A stretch of 34,053 nt of DNA from Aggregatilineales bacterium. Lineage in GTDB: Bacteria > Chloroflexota > Anaerolineae > Aggregatilineales > Ch27. The first letter of the stretch is position 1. Every line of letters begins with the position of its first letter. A model generated the notes under the pieces. That model made no database searches. It worked only from the letters and a program-made list of their open reading frames with translations, and had not been told where the DNA came from. The position numbers were made by a program, and so were the translations under genes. Shown one piece after another: positions 13,622 to 21,610 of the stretch. The stretch is taken from the NCBI GenBank assembly GCA_029976005.1, contig JARKOQ010000026.1, positions 1 through 34,053 on the forward strand. Direction: 5' to 3'.

Positions 13622-15364
13622 TTACGTCCTCAGCCAGCGCCACAGGCGCGGGCCGACCAGCACGGCCGCCACCGTCGCCGCCACGATCAGCGGCCGCCGG
13701 AAGCTGACCGGCTTCGTCGGCGCGTAGCGCTCCAGCCGGGCGTCGAGCAGCATCCGCCGCCAGTCGGGGATCAGCGCCCGGTCGGGCAGGCTGTAATGCG
13801 CCCGCCACAGGGCGCGGTAAGCGGTTTCCTCGGCTTCCCAACGGGCATCGTCCCAGCCCAGCTCCGGCTGGCAGATGGCCCGGACGCGATCCATGATCCG
13901 CGCCCCGCCTTCCGGCAGGAGCAGCCCCAGCCGCACCCGGCGCAGCAGCAGGTCGTCCAGGTGGACGACGCCTTCGTCCCGGGCCGCCCAGCGCAGCTCC
14001 GCCCACAGAGCCTGCGTGCCGGGGATCGGGGCCAGTTCGCCCGGTTGGGCGGCCGTCACCAGGGCCGGGGCGTCCGCCCCGTAACGGCCCAGCAGACGCC
14101 GCCGGGTCGCCATGTCCAGCCAGAGCGCCCCATCCGTGACGGGCAACGCCACGTCGACCGCGTCCAGGACCGGCACGTGGCGCTGGAACTTGGGCATGTC
14201 CGGCAGCCGGTCACGCACGGCGCGCAGCGCGTCCAGGGCGATCACGCGGAAGGTGGTCAGCTTGCCGCCGGTCACGGTCAGCAGCCCGTTCTCCTGCCAG
14301 ACCACGTGCTCGCGCGATTCCTTGGACGGGTCGGCCTTGCCGGAGCCGATCACCGGCCGTACCCCGGCATAGGAGGCGATCACGTCGTCCAGGCTCAATC
14401 CCCGGCCGGGATACTGGTGCTCGACGGCGGCCATCAGGTAGGCCACCTCCTGCGGGCTGATGCCCGGCTCCCGGTCAAGCGCGTCGTCGTGGTCGAGGTC
14501 GGTCGTGCCCACCAGGGCTGCGCCTTCCCAGGGGAAGATGAACACCGGGCGGCGGTCAACCGGATGCAGGAAGCTGATCGCCTGGGCGACCGGCAGCCGC
14601 CACAGCGGGAAGATCAGGTGGCTGCCACGCAGGGGCCGGATGCGCGCCTCGCCGCCGACCTGGGTGCGCAGGTGGTCGGCCCAGGCCCCGGTGGCGCTGA
14701 TCACCGCCCGCGCCCGGACTTCGGCCGCGCGCCCGGTGAGACCATCCACCAGCCGCGCGCCGATGACCTGTCCCGCTTCGTCCAGCAGCACGTCCTGGGC
14801 GGTCACGTAGTTGATCGCCACGCCCCCGGCCCGCACCGCCTCGCGGATCACGCGCAGAGTCAGGCGGGCGTCGTCGGTCTGGGCGTCGCCGTAGCGGAAG
14901 CCGCCCTGCAAGCCCTCGGTGGTGATGTGCGGGGCCAGCATCTGGAATTCCTGGGCGCTGAAGCGGCGGTGGGTCCACTGGAGGGCCATCAGGTCGTACA
15001 GGGAGAGGCCCGCCCGGTAGGTCCACTTGCCGGGATGGTCGCCCCGGTGGGTCGCCATCAGGAAGCCCAGCGGGTCGATCAGGCCGGGGCCGTCCTCCAG
15101 CAGGTGCTCGCGCTCCCGGACGGAAGCCAGGGTCAGGCCCAACTTGCCCTGGGCCAGGTAGCGCAGCCCGCCGTGGACGAGCTTCGACGAACGGCTGGAG
15201 GTGCCCCAAGCGAAGTCACGCTGCTCCACCAGCAGGATGCGCAGACCCAGCCGGGCCGCCTCCCGCAGGATGCCCGCCCCGGTGATCCCCCCGCCGATGA
15301 CGAGGATGTCCCACTCGGTGTCCAGTTGATTCCAGATGGCGTCACGCCAGTTTGTAGTCCACAT
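13622..15364 (-). CDS. glpD: FAD-dependent glycerol-3-phosphate dehydrogenase with C-terminal membrane helix
   Basis: The protein is 580 aa. The FAD-binding Rossmann motif VIGGGITGAG (22-31) is followed by the GlpD signature region (FAWGTSSRSSKLVHGGLRYL), then RYGDAQTDDARL and the late GGKLTTFR motif. A GlpD-type helical C-terminal domain is present. It oxidises sn-glycerol-3-phosphate to dihydroxyacetone phosphate (DHAP) and passes electrons to quinone. An odd feature is the last 25 residues, which form a hydrophobic helix (PLIVAATVAAVLVGP) ending in basic residues: a tail anchor not usual in GlpD. The ATG at 15364 has only a weak ribosome site, because a CAGTTCTCAGT-type repeat abuts it. 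The alkyl-DHAP-synthase-like gene and fadR lie upstream in the same direction, 284 nt away. Confidence 0.9.
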   Translation of the reverse strand: MWTTNWRDAIWNQLDTEWDILVIGGGITGAGILREAARLGLRILLVEQRDFAWGTSSRSSKLVHGGLRYLAQGKLGLTLASVREREHLLEDGPGLIDPLGFLMATHRGDHPGKWTYRAGLSLYDLMALQWTHRRFSAQEFQMLAPHITTEGLQGGFRYGDAQTDDARLTLRVIREAVRAGGVAINYVTAQDVLLDEAGQVIGARLVDGLTGRAAEVRARAVISATGAWADHLRTQVGGEARIRPLRGSHLIFPLWRLPVAQAISFLHPVDRRPVFIFPWEGAALVGTTDLDHDDALDREPGISPQEVAYLMAAVEHQYPGRGLSLDDVIASYAGVRPVIGSGKADPSKESREHVVWQENGLLTVTGGKLTTFRVIALDALRAVRDRLPDMPKFQRHVPVLDAVDVALPVTDGALWLDMATRRRLLGRYGADAPALVTAAQPGELAPIPGTQALWAELRWAARDEGVVHLDDLLLRRVRLGLLLPEGGARIMDRVRAICQPELGWDDARWEAEETAYRALWRAHYSLPDRALIPDWRRMLLDARLERYAPTKPVSFRRPLIVAATVAAVLVGPRLWRWLRT

Positions 15365-15648
15365 AAGCAGTTCTCAGTTGACAGTAGACAGTCGTCAGTC
15401 AAGCATTCAGCTAGAAACCTCTCGAATGGGCCGGTGAACAACGGCCCGATTGCGTGCCGCTCACCTTCCCCTCTCCGCGTGCGGAAACATAAACACGAAG
15501 CGCCCAACACCGGGTCCAGGGGGAGAGTTCCCCTCTTCGCCCACCTGCATTGATTTGCGCCTCAATGCGCCCTCCGGCCGCTTTTCCCTTCGACGCTTGC
15601 CGCTTCGACGCTATTCTCCGGCCTCGGCGCAGCAAAGCTGCGCGGCCT
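15365..15648. repeat. Repeat-filled spacer between the AGPS-like gene and glpD
   Basis: No gene is seen. It holds a CAGTTCTCAGTTGACAGT repeat next to glpD (15367-15405). A CTTGCCGCTTCGACGCT repeat (about 15590-15612) is shared with 8747-8765 and 19618-19636. A 7-bp hairpin GCGCAGC-AAA-GCTGCGC (about 15633-15649) is repeated exactly after nuoD (about 29376). No convincing promoter for glpD was identified. Confidence 0.6.
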
Positions 15649-17241
15649 CTATTCCACCAGCTTGCCGGGGTTCATGATCCCGGCCGGGTCGAAGTACTCG
15701 CAGACGGCCCGGATCGCGCCCAGGCCCAGCGCGCCCTTCTCGGCCTCCAGGTAGGGCGCGTGATCGACCCCCACACCGTGCTGGTGAGTGATCGTGCCGC
15801 CCTGGGCGACCACCGCCTGGCTGGCCCGCGCCTTGAGAAGCTGCCAGCGGCGCAGAGTCTCGTCCGGGTCATCCGCCAGCCGGAACAAATAGCTGACGTA
15901 GATGCTCGACCCGTACGGGTAGACGTGCGACAGGTGGGTGAAGACGTGAATACGCTCGCCCGTCTCGGCGATCGCGCCATTCAGGGCGCTTTCGATGGCT
16001 TCGATCATGGCCGGGACGCGCTCCCAGGCGACGGCCGTCTCCAGCGTGTCGATGGCTACTCCGGCCTCCCACAGCGTGTTGCGCAGGTAGGGCGTGCGGA
16101 AGCGGCCCTTGTGCCACTGCTTGCCAAACGTCCCGCCGACGTGCACCCCGCCGTGGGCCTTGGTCAGGCTCAGGGCCTCCTTGATCGCCGTCCGGCCCAG
16201 AGCCTTGCTGCCGGTATAGCCCAGGATCAACATGCACTTGCCGTTTTTCAGGCCGCGCAGGGCCAGCAAATTCTCCAGGGCGCCGATCAGGCGGGCGTGC
16301 CCGGCCAGGGCCAGGGTCGTGGCCGTCTCGACCGGGGTGCTCAGGCGCAGCATGCACAGCGGCAGCCGGGCCTGGACGATCGCGCGCACGGCCGCCATCC
16401 CACTCTCGAAATCCGGGAAGAACACGGCCCGGAACGTTTCGCGCGCCGGCAGGGGCGTGGCGCGGACCGTAGCCGACGTGATCACCCCCAGCCGCCCCTC
16501 CGAACCGAGCACGATCTCGCGCAGGTCCGGCCCGGCGGCCGAGGCCGGGAAGGACGGCACGTCCAGCGTCCCGGCGGGCGTCTCGATCACACCCCCGGCG
16601 AACAGGCGCTCGATCCGGCCGTAATACAGCGACTGCTGGCCGCTGGAGCGGGTCGCGATCCAGCCGCCCAGGGTGGACAGCTCCCACGACTGCGGGAAGT
16701 GGCCCAGGGTCATCCCGCGCGCGCGGAGCTGGGCTTCCAGGTCCGGGCCGCTGACGCCCGCGCCGAAGGTCGCCAGCCCGCTGGCCTCGTCGAAGCGTTC
16801 CAGGCGGTTGAGGCGGGCCAGGCTGACGGTCAGGACGGGCGCGTCGCCGGGCGACGGGTTGATGTGGCCGGCCACGCTCGTCCCGCCGCCGTAGGGGATC
16901 AGGCGCGTCCCGGTCGCGGCGGCGTAGCGGATCAGGTCGCGCACCTCGGCGCTGCTGGCCGGGAATGCGACTCCGTCCGGGAAGACCCCGATCCGGCCCG
17001 TGCGCAGGGCCAGCCAGTCGGGCAGGCTCTGGCCGCGGGCGTGCATCAGGCGCGGCAGCGCCCCGGTTTCGATCAGCGGATGGGCGGGCAGGCGTGAAAG
17101 TGGCACGGCGGCCAGCACGTCTTCCAGCCCGGCGTCGCGGGGCGGCGTGGCCGGGCCAATCGCTTCTTCCACGAAGCGCCGCGCCCCACCCGGCAGCGGG
17201 TAATCCCTGGCCTCCTCGCCCCAACCGTTCCAGCGTCTCAT
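15649..17241 (-). CDS. FAD-binding oxidase of the alkyl-DHAP synthase (AGPS)-like group
   Basis: The protein is 530 aa. The N-terminal RRWNGWGEE is typical of AGPS-like proteins. A PCMH-type FAD domain covers about 85-270: VAFPASSAEVRDLIRYA, RLIPYGGGTSVAGH, then HFPQSWELSTLGGWIATRSSG, matching the AGPS PDSxEFSTLGGW motif. The C-terminal cap ends THQHGVGVDHAPYL. In human AGPS this spot is a HHH triplet needed for activity; here the middle His is Gln. AGPS swaps the acyl chain of acyl-DHAP for a fatty alcohol, the key ether-lipid step. Close relatives oxidise D-lactate or glycolate, so the reaction is uncertain. Its ATG overlaps the fadR stop by four bases (ATGA), so translation is coupled to a fatty-acid-responsive regulator. 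Confidence 0.75.
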   Translation of the reverse strand: MRRWNGWGEEARDYPLPGGARRFVEEAIGPATPPRDAGLEDVLAAVPLSRLPAHPLIETGALPRLMHARGQSLPDWLALRTGRIGVFPDGVAFPASSAEVRDLIRYAAATGTRLIPYGGGTSVAGHINPSPGDAPVLTVSLARLNRLERFDEASGLATFGAGVSGPDLEAQLRARGMTLGHFPQSWELSTLGGWIATRSSGQQSLYYGRIERLFAGGVIETPAGTLDVPSFPASAAGPDLREIVLGSEGRLGVITSATVRATPLPARETFRAVFFPDFESGMAAVRAIVQARLPLCMLRLSTPVETATTLALAGHARLIGALENLLALRGLKNGKCMLILGYTGSKALGRTAIKEALSLTKAHGGVHVGGTFGKQWHKGRFRTPYLRNTLWEAGVAIDTLETAVAWERVPAMIEAIESALNGAIAETGERIHVFTHLSHVYPYGSSIYVSYLFRLADDPDETLRRWQLLKARASQAVVAQGGTITHQHGVGVDHAPYLEAEKGALGLGAIRAVCEYFDPAGIMNPGKLVE

Positions 17242-17939
17242 GGCTCATCCTCCCCGGCAGCAGCCTGCCAGAGGTCAATGCTCTCCTGCATCACCGCGCG
17301 CGCGATCGATTCGGCGGCGGATGCATCATCCCGCGAGGCCGCCCCGGCCAGGGCGGCGTAATAGGCGCGCGACGACTGGCGCGCTTCGGCGCGGCTGAAG
17401 TAGGTCTGGGCCAGCGTCTCGTAGAACCCGGCGAAGCCGTTCAGGATCAGGGCATAGACCGGGTTGCCGGAGGCGACTGTCAGCCCGCGTTGCAGCGCCC
17501 AGTCGAAGGAGGCATAGGCGGCGGCGTTGTCCGGCAGCGCCGCCCACCCGGCCAGCAGGTCGAGCACCGCCCGGCCGGAACGCGCCACGGCCAGCCGGGT
17601 ATAGGACGGGGCCATGTCCAGCCGGACGCGCAGCAGGTCGCCGACGAACCCCGGCGGCAGGCGGCGGCTGTAGCGCACGATCCCGCTGATCACGTTCAGC
17701 CCGCCGTGCCACCAGAAGTCGTTGACCTCGGTCGGCTTGCCCTGGCGGATGGTCAGCCAGCCGTCGCGGGCCAGGCGCTGCAGGGCCTCGCGCAGCGTCG
17801 GCCGGGTGACGCCCAGTTGGGCGGCCAGCTCGCGCTCGGCGGGCAGGGTCGCGCCGGGCGGGAATTCGCCGTCGAGGATGGCCGTGATCAGGGCTTCTTC
17901 GGCGTGGTTGTTGGGGCGCTGCGGGGCGGAATGGTTCAT
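17238..17939 (-). CDS. fadR: Fatty-acid-responsive GntR regulator FadR
   Basis: The protein is 233 aa from ATG 17939 (AGGAG about 6 nt upstream; an ATG at 17960 lies inside the operator region). The N-terminal winged helix (ELAAQLGVTRPTLREALQRL, then DGWLTIRQGKPTEVNDFW) and the C-terminal all-helical domain (ASGNPVYALILNGFAGFYE) match E. coli FadR closely over the full length, not just the GntR HTH. FadR binds DNA until long-chain acyl-CoA releases it. It is the first gene of a two-gene operon with the AGPS-like enzyme, overlapping it by four bases. A TGGTCTGACCA palindrome at its own transcription start points to autoregulation. The call is confident at family level. Confidence 0.85.
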   Translation of the reverse strand: MNHSAPQRPNNHAEEALITAILDGEFPPGATLPAERELAAQLGVTRPTLREALQRLARDGWLTIRQGKPTEVNDFWWHGGLNVISGIVRYSRRLPPGFVGDLLRVRLDMAPSYTRLAVARSGRAVLDLLAGWAALPDNAAAYASFDWALQRGLTVASGNPVYALILNGFAGFYETLAQTYFSRAEARQSSRAYYAALAGAASRDDASAAESIARAVMQESIDLWQAAAGEDEP

Positions 17940-17965
17940 GCCAACTCCTGAGTAGGTCACTGGTC

Positions 17966-18013
17966 AGTGGTCTGACCAGTTCCAGTATGGCACGGAATCA
18001 AAGGGGGAGTCAA
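17966..18013 (-). promoter_or_regulatory. fadR promoter with overlapping FadR-type operator
   Basis: On the minus strand TTGACT (18008-18013), an 18-nt spacer and CATACT (17984-17989) put the start near 17977. Exactly there lies AACTGGTCAGACCACTG on that strand, with the palindromic core TGGTCTGACCA at 17968-17978. This matches the E. coli-type FadR site (CTGGTCNGACCAG) in all but one outer position. A site on the start point fits repression. One caution: CAGTGGTCAGT-like words also occur in an unrelated repeat family here. Confidence 0.6.
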
Positions 18014-18057
18014 GGCAAGAACATGTTAAATGTCAGGCACTGCACGGCCGGGGGCGC

Positions 18058-19425
18058 TCAGAATCCCGGCGGGCGCTGGAAGGGGCCGGTCACTTCCGCG
18101 ATGGCCCTGGCGATTGCCAGCAGGCGCGATTCGCCCCAGCGCTTGCCCGCGAGCTGCACCCCGATCGGCAGGCCGTCGCCGCTGCGGGCATAGGGCAGCA
18201 CGATCGCCGGCTGGCCGGTGTAGTTGAAGATCTTGCAGTGGGCGTTGGCCATCCAGTAGGGGACCTCGTGCCCGTCGATCGCCAGCGGCGTGTTGGTGGG
18301 GCAGTGCGGGAAGGCGGTCGTCATCGAGGCCGGGCACAGGATCGCGTCCCATTTCGTAAAGAACTCCTCCCAGCCGACGATGAACCGGTCGCGGCGCTGG
18401 AGGGCCTCGAAATACCGCGCCAGGGGGATGTCCGCCGCGCCGCCTTCCGGGGGGAAGACATCGGCCGCCATGTTGTCCGGCTCGCTGAGCCGGGAGCGGG
18501 TGTAATCCAGGGCCGGGAGGGGCGGGGTCGCCAGGACCTTGCACAGCGGGCGGAGCTGGTCGGCCAGCCGTTCCACGGCCGCCCGGATTTCCGCCCCGAC
18601 CGGGAAGCCGGGAAAGGTCGGCGCGACCGCCAGCCGGACGTCCTTCAGGCTCAGCGCGGGTACGTCCTCGACCGGCACGGGTGGCGCTTCGGTATCACGC
18701 CCGTCCGGCCCGGCGATGATCCGGTAGATCAGGGCCAGGTCGTCCACGTCGCGGGCCATCGGGCCGATCCCGTTCATGAAGCGGTAGGTGCGCGGCCGGT
18801 CCGGCAGGCCGGGGATGTGCCCGCTGCCGGGCACGCGGTGCTCGGTGGGCTTGAGGCCGAACGTGCCGCAGAAGTGGGAGGGAATCCGGATCGAGCCGCC
18901 CACGTCGCTGCCGATCTCGAAGGGGATCAAACCCGCCGCCAGGGCGGCCGCCGCCCCGCCGCTGGAGCCGCCCGGCGTGCGGGCCGGGTTCCAGGGGTTA
19001 TCGGTGCGGCCGAAGATCGGGTTGGTGGACTGGATATCGCTCAACAGGACGGAGACGTTGGTCTTGCCAAGCAGGATGCCGCCCGCGGCCTGGAGCCGGG
19101 CAGCGACCGTGCTGTCCTCGGTGGGGACGTAATCGGCCAGGGGTTGGTACCCGGCCGTGGTGCGCATCCCGGCCGTGGCGAAGCAGTCCTTGAGCGTGAA
19201 CGGCACGCCGTGCAGCGGCCCCCACACCTCGCCGCGCGCCAGGGCCGCGTCGGCCGCGCGGGCGCGCTCCATCGCCCGATCCGCGTCCAGGGTGATGATG
19301 GCGTTCAGGGCGGGATTGTGGCGCGCGATCTGGGCCAGGTGCGCGTCGAGGACTTCGGCGGCCGAAATCTCGCCGGCCTGGATCGCGGCGGCGAGGCGGA
19401 TTGTGCTGGCAAAGACAGGCTCCAT
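18058..19425 (-). CDS. Amidase signature family hydrolase
   Basis: The protein is 455 aa from ATG 19425, with GAGGGAG 7 nt upstream; the frame is open far upstream but through repeat sequence. The Ser-cisSer-Lys triad of the amidase signature family is in place: K79 in PFTLKDCF, S155 in TPGGSSGGAAAA and nucleophile S178 in GSDVGGSIRIPSHFCG. Family members hydrolyse amide bonds of small aliphatic or aryl amides, or form the GatA subunit of the tRNA amidotransferase. No gatB or gatC is nearby and the C-terminus is not GatA-like, so a catabolic amidase is likelier. No signal peptide is seen; it is probably cytosolic. It lies between fadR and a divergent MFS gene. Confidence 0.88.
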   Translation of the reverse strand: MEPVFASTIRLAAAIQAGEISAAEVLDAHLAQIARHNPALNAIITLDADRAMERARAADAALARGEVWGPLHGVPFTLKDCFATAGMRTTAGYQPLADYVPTEDSTVAARLQAAGGILLGKTNVSVLLSDIQSTNPIFGRTDNPWNPARTPGGSSGGAAAALAAGLIPFEIGSDVGGSIRIPSHFCGTFGLKPTEHRVPGSGHIPGLPDRPRTYRFMNGIGPMARDVDDLALIYRIIAGPDGRDTEAPPVPVEDVPALSLKDVRLAVAPTFPGFPVGAEIRAAVERLADQLRPLCKVLATPPLPALDYTRSRLSEPDNMAADVFPPEGGAADIPLARYFEALQRRDRFIVGWEEFFTKWDAILCPASMTTAFPHCPTNTPLAIDGHEVPYWMANAHCKIFNYTGQPAIVLPYARSGDGLPIGVQLAGKRWGESRLLAIARAIAEVTGPFQRPPGF

Positions 19426-19518
19426 CGGGTGCGCTCCCTCGTGCATGTGAGCAATCGAATCCTCCTCATTGTAATCCAGCGGCGGACTCGCGCACGTCCT
19501 CCGAAAGCAGAAACAGGA

Positions 19519-19550
19519 CGAACCGCCAAAACGCCAGGAACGCCAAGGAA
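19519..19550. repeat. Partial GAACCGCCAAAACGCC repeat
   Basis: A half-element of the family whose full inverted copies lie at 23105-23204 and 23820-23910. It sits between the divergent amidase and MFS genes, beside a CTTGCCGCTTCGACGCT repeat (about 19618-19636). Confidence 0.6.
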
Positions 19551-19648
19551 GCCACAAAGGCAGATCTGATGCGAACGATAGCGTAATCCGTGGCTGGTCT
19601 GTCGCTTTTCGCCTGGACGCTTGCCGCTTCGACGCTCCCGGCGTTATG

Positions 19649-19685
19649 CTGGGGCAAGTCTGACTGACTTCCGCAATTGCCCCAG
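19649..19685. promoter_or_regulatory. Inverted repeat CTGGGGCAA-N19-TTGCCCCAG before the MFS gene
   Basis: A perfect 9-bp inverted repeat (19649-19657 / 19677-19685) lies between a possible TTGCCG-N18-TATGCT promoter (19621-19650) and the MFS start at 19698. Its right arm takes in the first two bases of the AGGAG ribosome site (19684-19688). It may be an operator at the transcription start or, if the mRNA starts earlier, a hairpin masking that site. Confidence 0.4.
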
Positions 19686-19697
19686 GAGCGAATCCGT

Positions 19698-20948
19698 ATG
19701 GCCCAACCTGCCGTTTCCTCCGACCGGCCGCGCCCGGTCTGGCGGCTGCTGCCACGCAACGTGTGGATCGTGACCGCCACCAGTTTCCTGACCGATGTTT
19801 CCAGCGAGATGCTGTTCAACCTGCTGCCGCTTTTCCTGGCCAACGTGCTGGGGATCAAACCGGCCGTGATCGGCCTGATCGAAGGCATTGCGGAGACGAC
19901 CGCCAGTCTGCTCAAGATTTTCTCCGGCTGGTTCTCGGACCGGCTGGGGGCGCGCAAATGGCTGACCGTGGCCGGGTACGGCCTCTCGACCCTGGTCAAG
20001 CCGTTCCTGTACGCGGTCACGTCCTGGTGGGGCGTGCTGGCCGTGCGCGTGGCCGACCGGATCGGCAAGGGCATCCGCACCGCCCCGCGCGACGCCCTGG
20101 TCGCGGACAGCATCACCCCGGAACATCGCGGCCTGGCCTTCGGCCTGCACCGCGCCGGGGATACGGCCGGGGCCGCCGTGGGCATCCTGGTGGCCCTGCT
20201 GATCGTGCTCGCCACCCAGTCCGGGACGGTGGCCCTGACCCGCGAGGCGTTCCAGATCGCGGTTCTGGTCAGCATCGTCCCGGCGCTGCTGGCCGTGATC
20301 GTACTGGCGGCCGGGGCGCGCGACGTGCCCGTGACCACCCGGCGGGCCGCGCCGAAGCTCAGCCTGCGCGGCTTCGACCGGCGTTTCTACGTCTTCCTGC
20401 TGGCGGTGGTGATCTTCACCCTGGGCAACTCGGCCGACGCCTTCCTGATCCTGCGCGCCCAGGAGCGCGGCCTGAGCACGGCCGGGGTGTTGGGCATGCT
20501 GCTGACCTTCAACGTGGTCTACGCCCTGATCGCCGGCCCGGCCGGCGCGCTCTCCGATCGGGTGGGACGGCGGCGGCTGATCATAGGCGGCTGGCTGGTC
20601 TACGGGCTGCTGTACCTGGGGTTTGCCCTGGTGGGCGAGGCCTGGCAGATGTGGGCTTTGTACGGCCTGTACGGGATTTATTACGGGGTGGTGGAAGGCA
20701 GCGCCAAGGCCCTGGTGGCCGACCTCGTCCCGGCGGAGCAGCGCGGCACGGCTTACGGGGTCTACAACGCCGCGGTGGGGATCATGGCCCTGCCGGCCAG
20801 CCTGATCGCCGGGGTGCTGTGGAGCGGCGTCGGCGGCTGGAGCGGATTCGGCCCGGCCGCGCCCTTCCTGTTCGGGGCGATCCTGGCCCTGCTGGCGACC
20901 GCAATCCTGGCCGGGGGCGTGCGCCGGAGCGCACGCGCGGCGGGGTAG
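19698..20948 (+). CDS. MFS transporter (DHA1-like)
   Basis: The protein is 416 aa with about 12 predicted membrane helices. The start at ATG 19698 has AGGAG 9 nt upstream; a TTG at 19677 opens the frame but lies in the inverted repeat. The cytoplasmic loop 2-3 motif A reads GWFSDRLGARKWL. The first helix region, FLTDVSSEMLFNLLPLFL, and RIGKGIRTAPRDALVADS are typical of a bacterial MFS group annotated only as transporters. RDAL and ESITPEHRG-like segments recur in this group. It is probably a proton-driven exporter; the substrate cannot be told. The gene is monocistronic and convergent with the VOC gene. Confidence 0.85.
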   Translation: MAQPAVSSDRPRPVWRLLPRNVWIVTATSFLTDVSSEMLFNLLPLFLANVLGIKPAVIGLIEGIAETTASLLKIFSGWFSDRLGARKWLTVAGYGLSTLVKPFLYAVTSWWGVLAVRVADRIGKGIRTAPRDALVADSITPEHRGLAFGLHRAGDTAGAAVGILVALLIVLATQSGTVALTREAFQIAVLVSIVPALLAVIVLAAGARDVPVTTRRAAPKLSLRGFDRRFYVFLLAVVIFTLGNSADAFLILRAQERGLSTAGVLGMLLTFNVVYALIAGPAGALSDRVGRRRLIIGGWLVYGLLYLGFALVGEAWQMWALYGLYGIYYGVVEGSAKALVADLVPAEQRGTAYGVYNAAVGIMALPASLIAGVLWSGVGGWSGFGPAAPFLFGAILALLATAILAGGVRRSARAAG

Positions 20949-21062
20949 GCGGCGCGGGTACGATATGTCGCACCCGCGATCAGGCCGGGTTGAATGGTCC
21001 GATCGCGGCGTTTCAATTCAACACAGATTGCACGGATTTGAGGGATGGACACGGATTCTTGA

Positions 21063-21089
21063 GCAGGGGCGACCGCCGGTCGCCCCTGC
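21063..21089. terminator. Bidirectional hairpin between the MFS and VOC genes
   Basis: A perfect 12-bp stem, GCAGGGGCGACC with its complement and a 3-nt GCC loop, lies between two convergent genes. There is no U tract. A CACGGATT-type repeat precedes it (21020-21060). It is another member of the AGGGxCG palindrome family. Confidence 0.5.
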
Positions 21090-21118
21090 ACTCAGGTTGC
21101 CGTCCCGGCAATCGGCGC

Positions 21119-21526
21119 TCAAACGGCCTGGGGCGTGCTGTAGGACGAGTCGAGCACGTTGGCGACTTCGATCAAATTGCCGTCAGGGTCATGGAAATAC
21201 ACCGAGGCGATCGTCCCGGCCGCGCCGATGCGCGGCACCGGTCCGGCGGTGACTTCCACCCCGCAGGCGCGCAGGTGCTCCAGCACCTCGGCCAGCGGCT
21301 TGCTCGTGAGCAGGCAGAAATCGGCCGCGCCGGGCTGCGGGGCCTGGGCACGCGGCTGGATGCTGCTCCCGGCCGGGTGCAGGTTGATCTTGTGCGGGCC
21401 GAACTCCAGCGCGGTGCGGCTGCCGTAGGTCACGGCCTGCATGCCCAGGACCTTGGTGTAGAACGCCACGCTGCGCTCCACGTCGCCGACCGTCAGGACG
21501 AGATGATCGATGTGCTGGATGTCCAT
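21119..21526 (-). CDS. VOC family protein (glyoxalase/dioxygenase fold)
   Basis: The protein is 135 aa, a single VOC domain of two beta-alpha-beta-beta-beta units. The first unit begins IQHIDHLVLTVGDVERSVAFY with metal-ligand-type His8. NLHPAG carries a second His and FHDPDGNLIEV near the C-terminus the acidic ligand. This resembles the small VOC proteins annotated as virulence-type or bleomycin-resistance-like. Members bind a divalent metal and act as lyases, isomerases or dioxygenases, so no reaction can be assigned. GGAGGT lies 8 nt before the ATG. A TATAAA box (minus strand, about 21592-21597) may be its promoter. Confidence 0.85.
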   Translation of the reverse strand: MDIQHIDHLVLTVGDVERSVAFYTKVLGMQAVTYGSRTALEFGPHKINLHPAGSSIQPRAQAPQPGAADFCLLTSKPLAEVLEHLRACGVEVTAGPVPRIGAAGTIASVYFHDPDGNLIEVANVLDSSYSTPQAV

Positions 21527-21610
21527 AATGCCACCTCCAGGATAATCCCCTCGAATGTGTGCTTACACTCCAACCCTTCCCCTGATTAAGTTTATAGCAC
21601 ACTTCCGGTT

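Noticed and set aside
13541..15553. 670-aa plus-strand open frame opposite glpD
   Set aside because: It is a shadow of glpD caused by high GC; no domain and low-complexity composition.
17956..17985. FadR operator explained as a copy of the CAGTGGTCAGT repeat family
   Set aside because: The overlap in words is real, but the exact palindrome TGGTCTGACCA, its place on the start point and the FadR gene beside it favour an operator. Kept as a caution.
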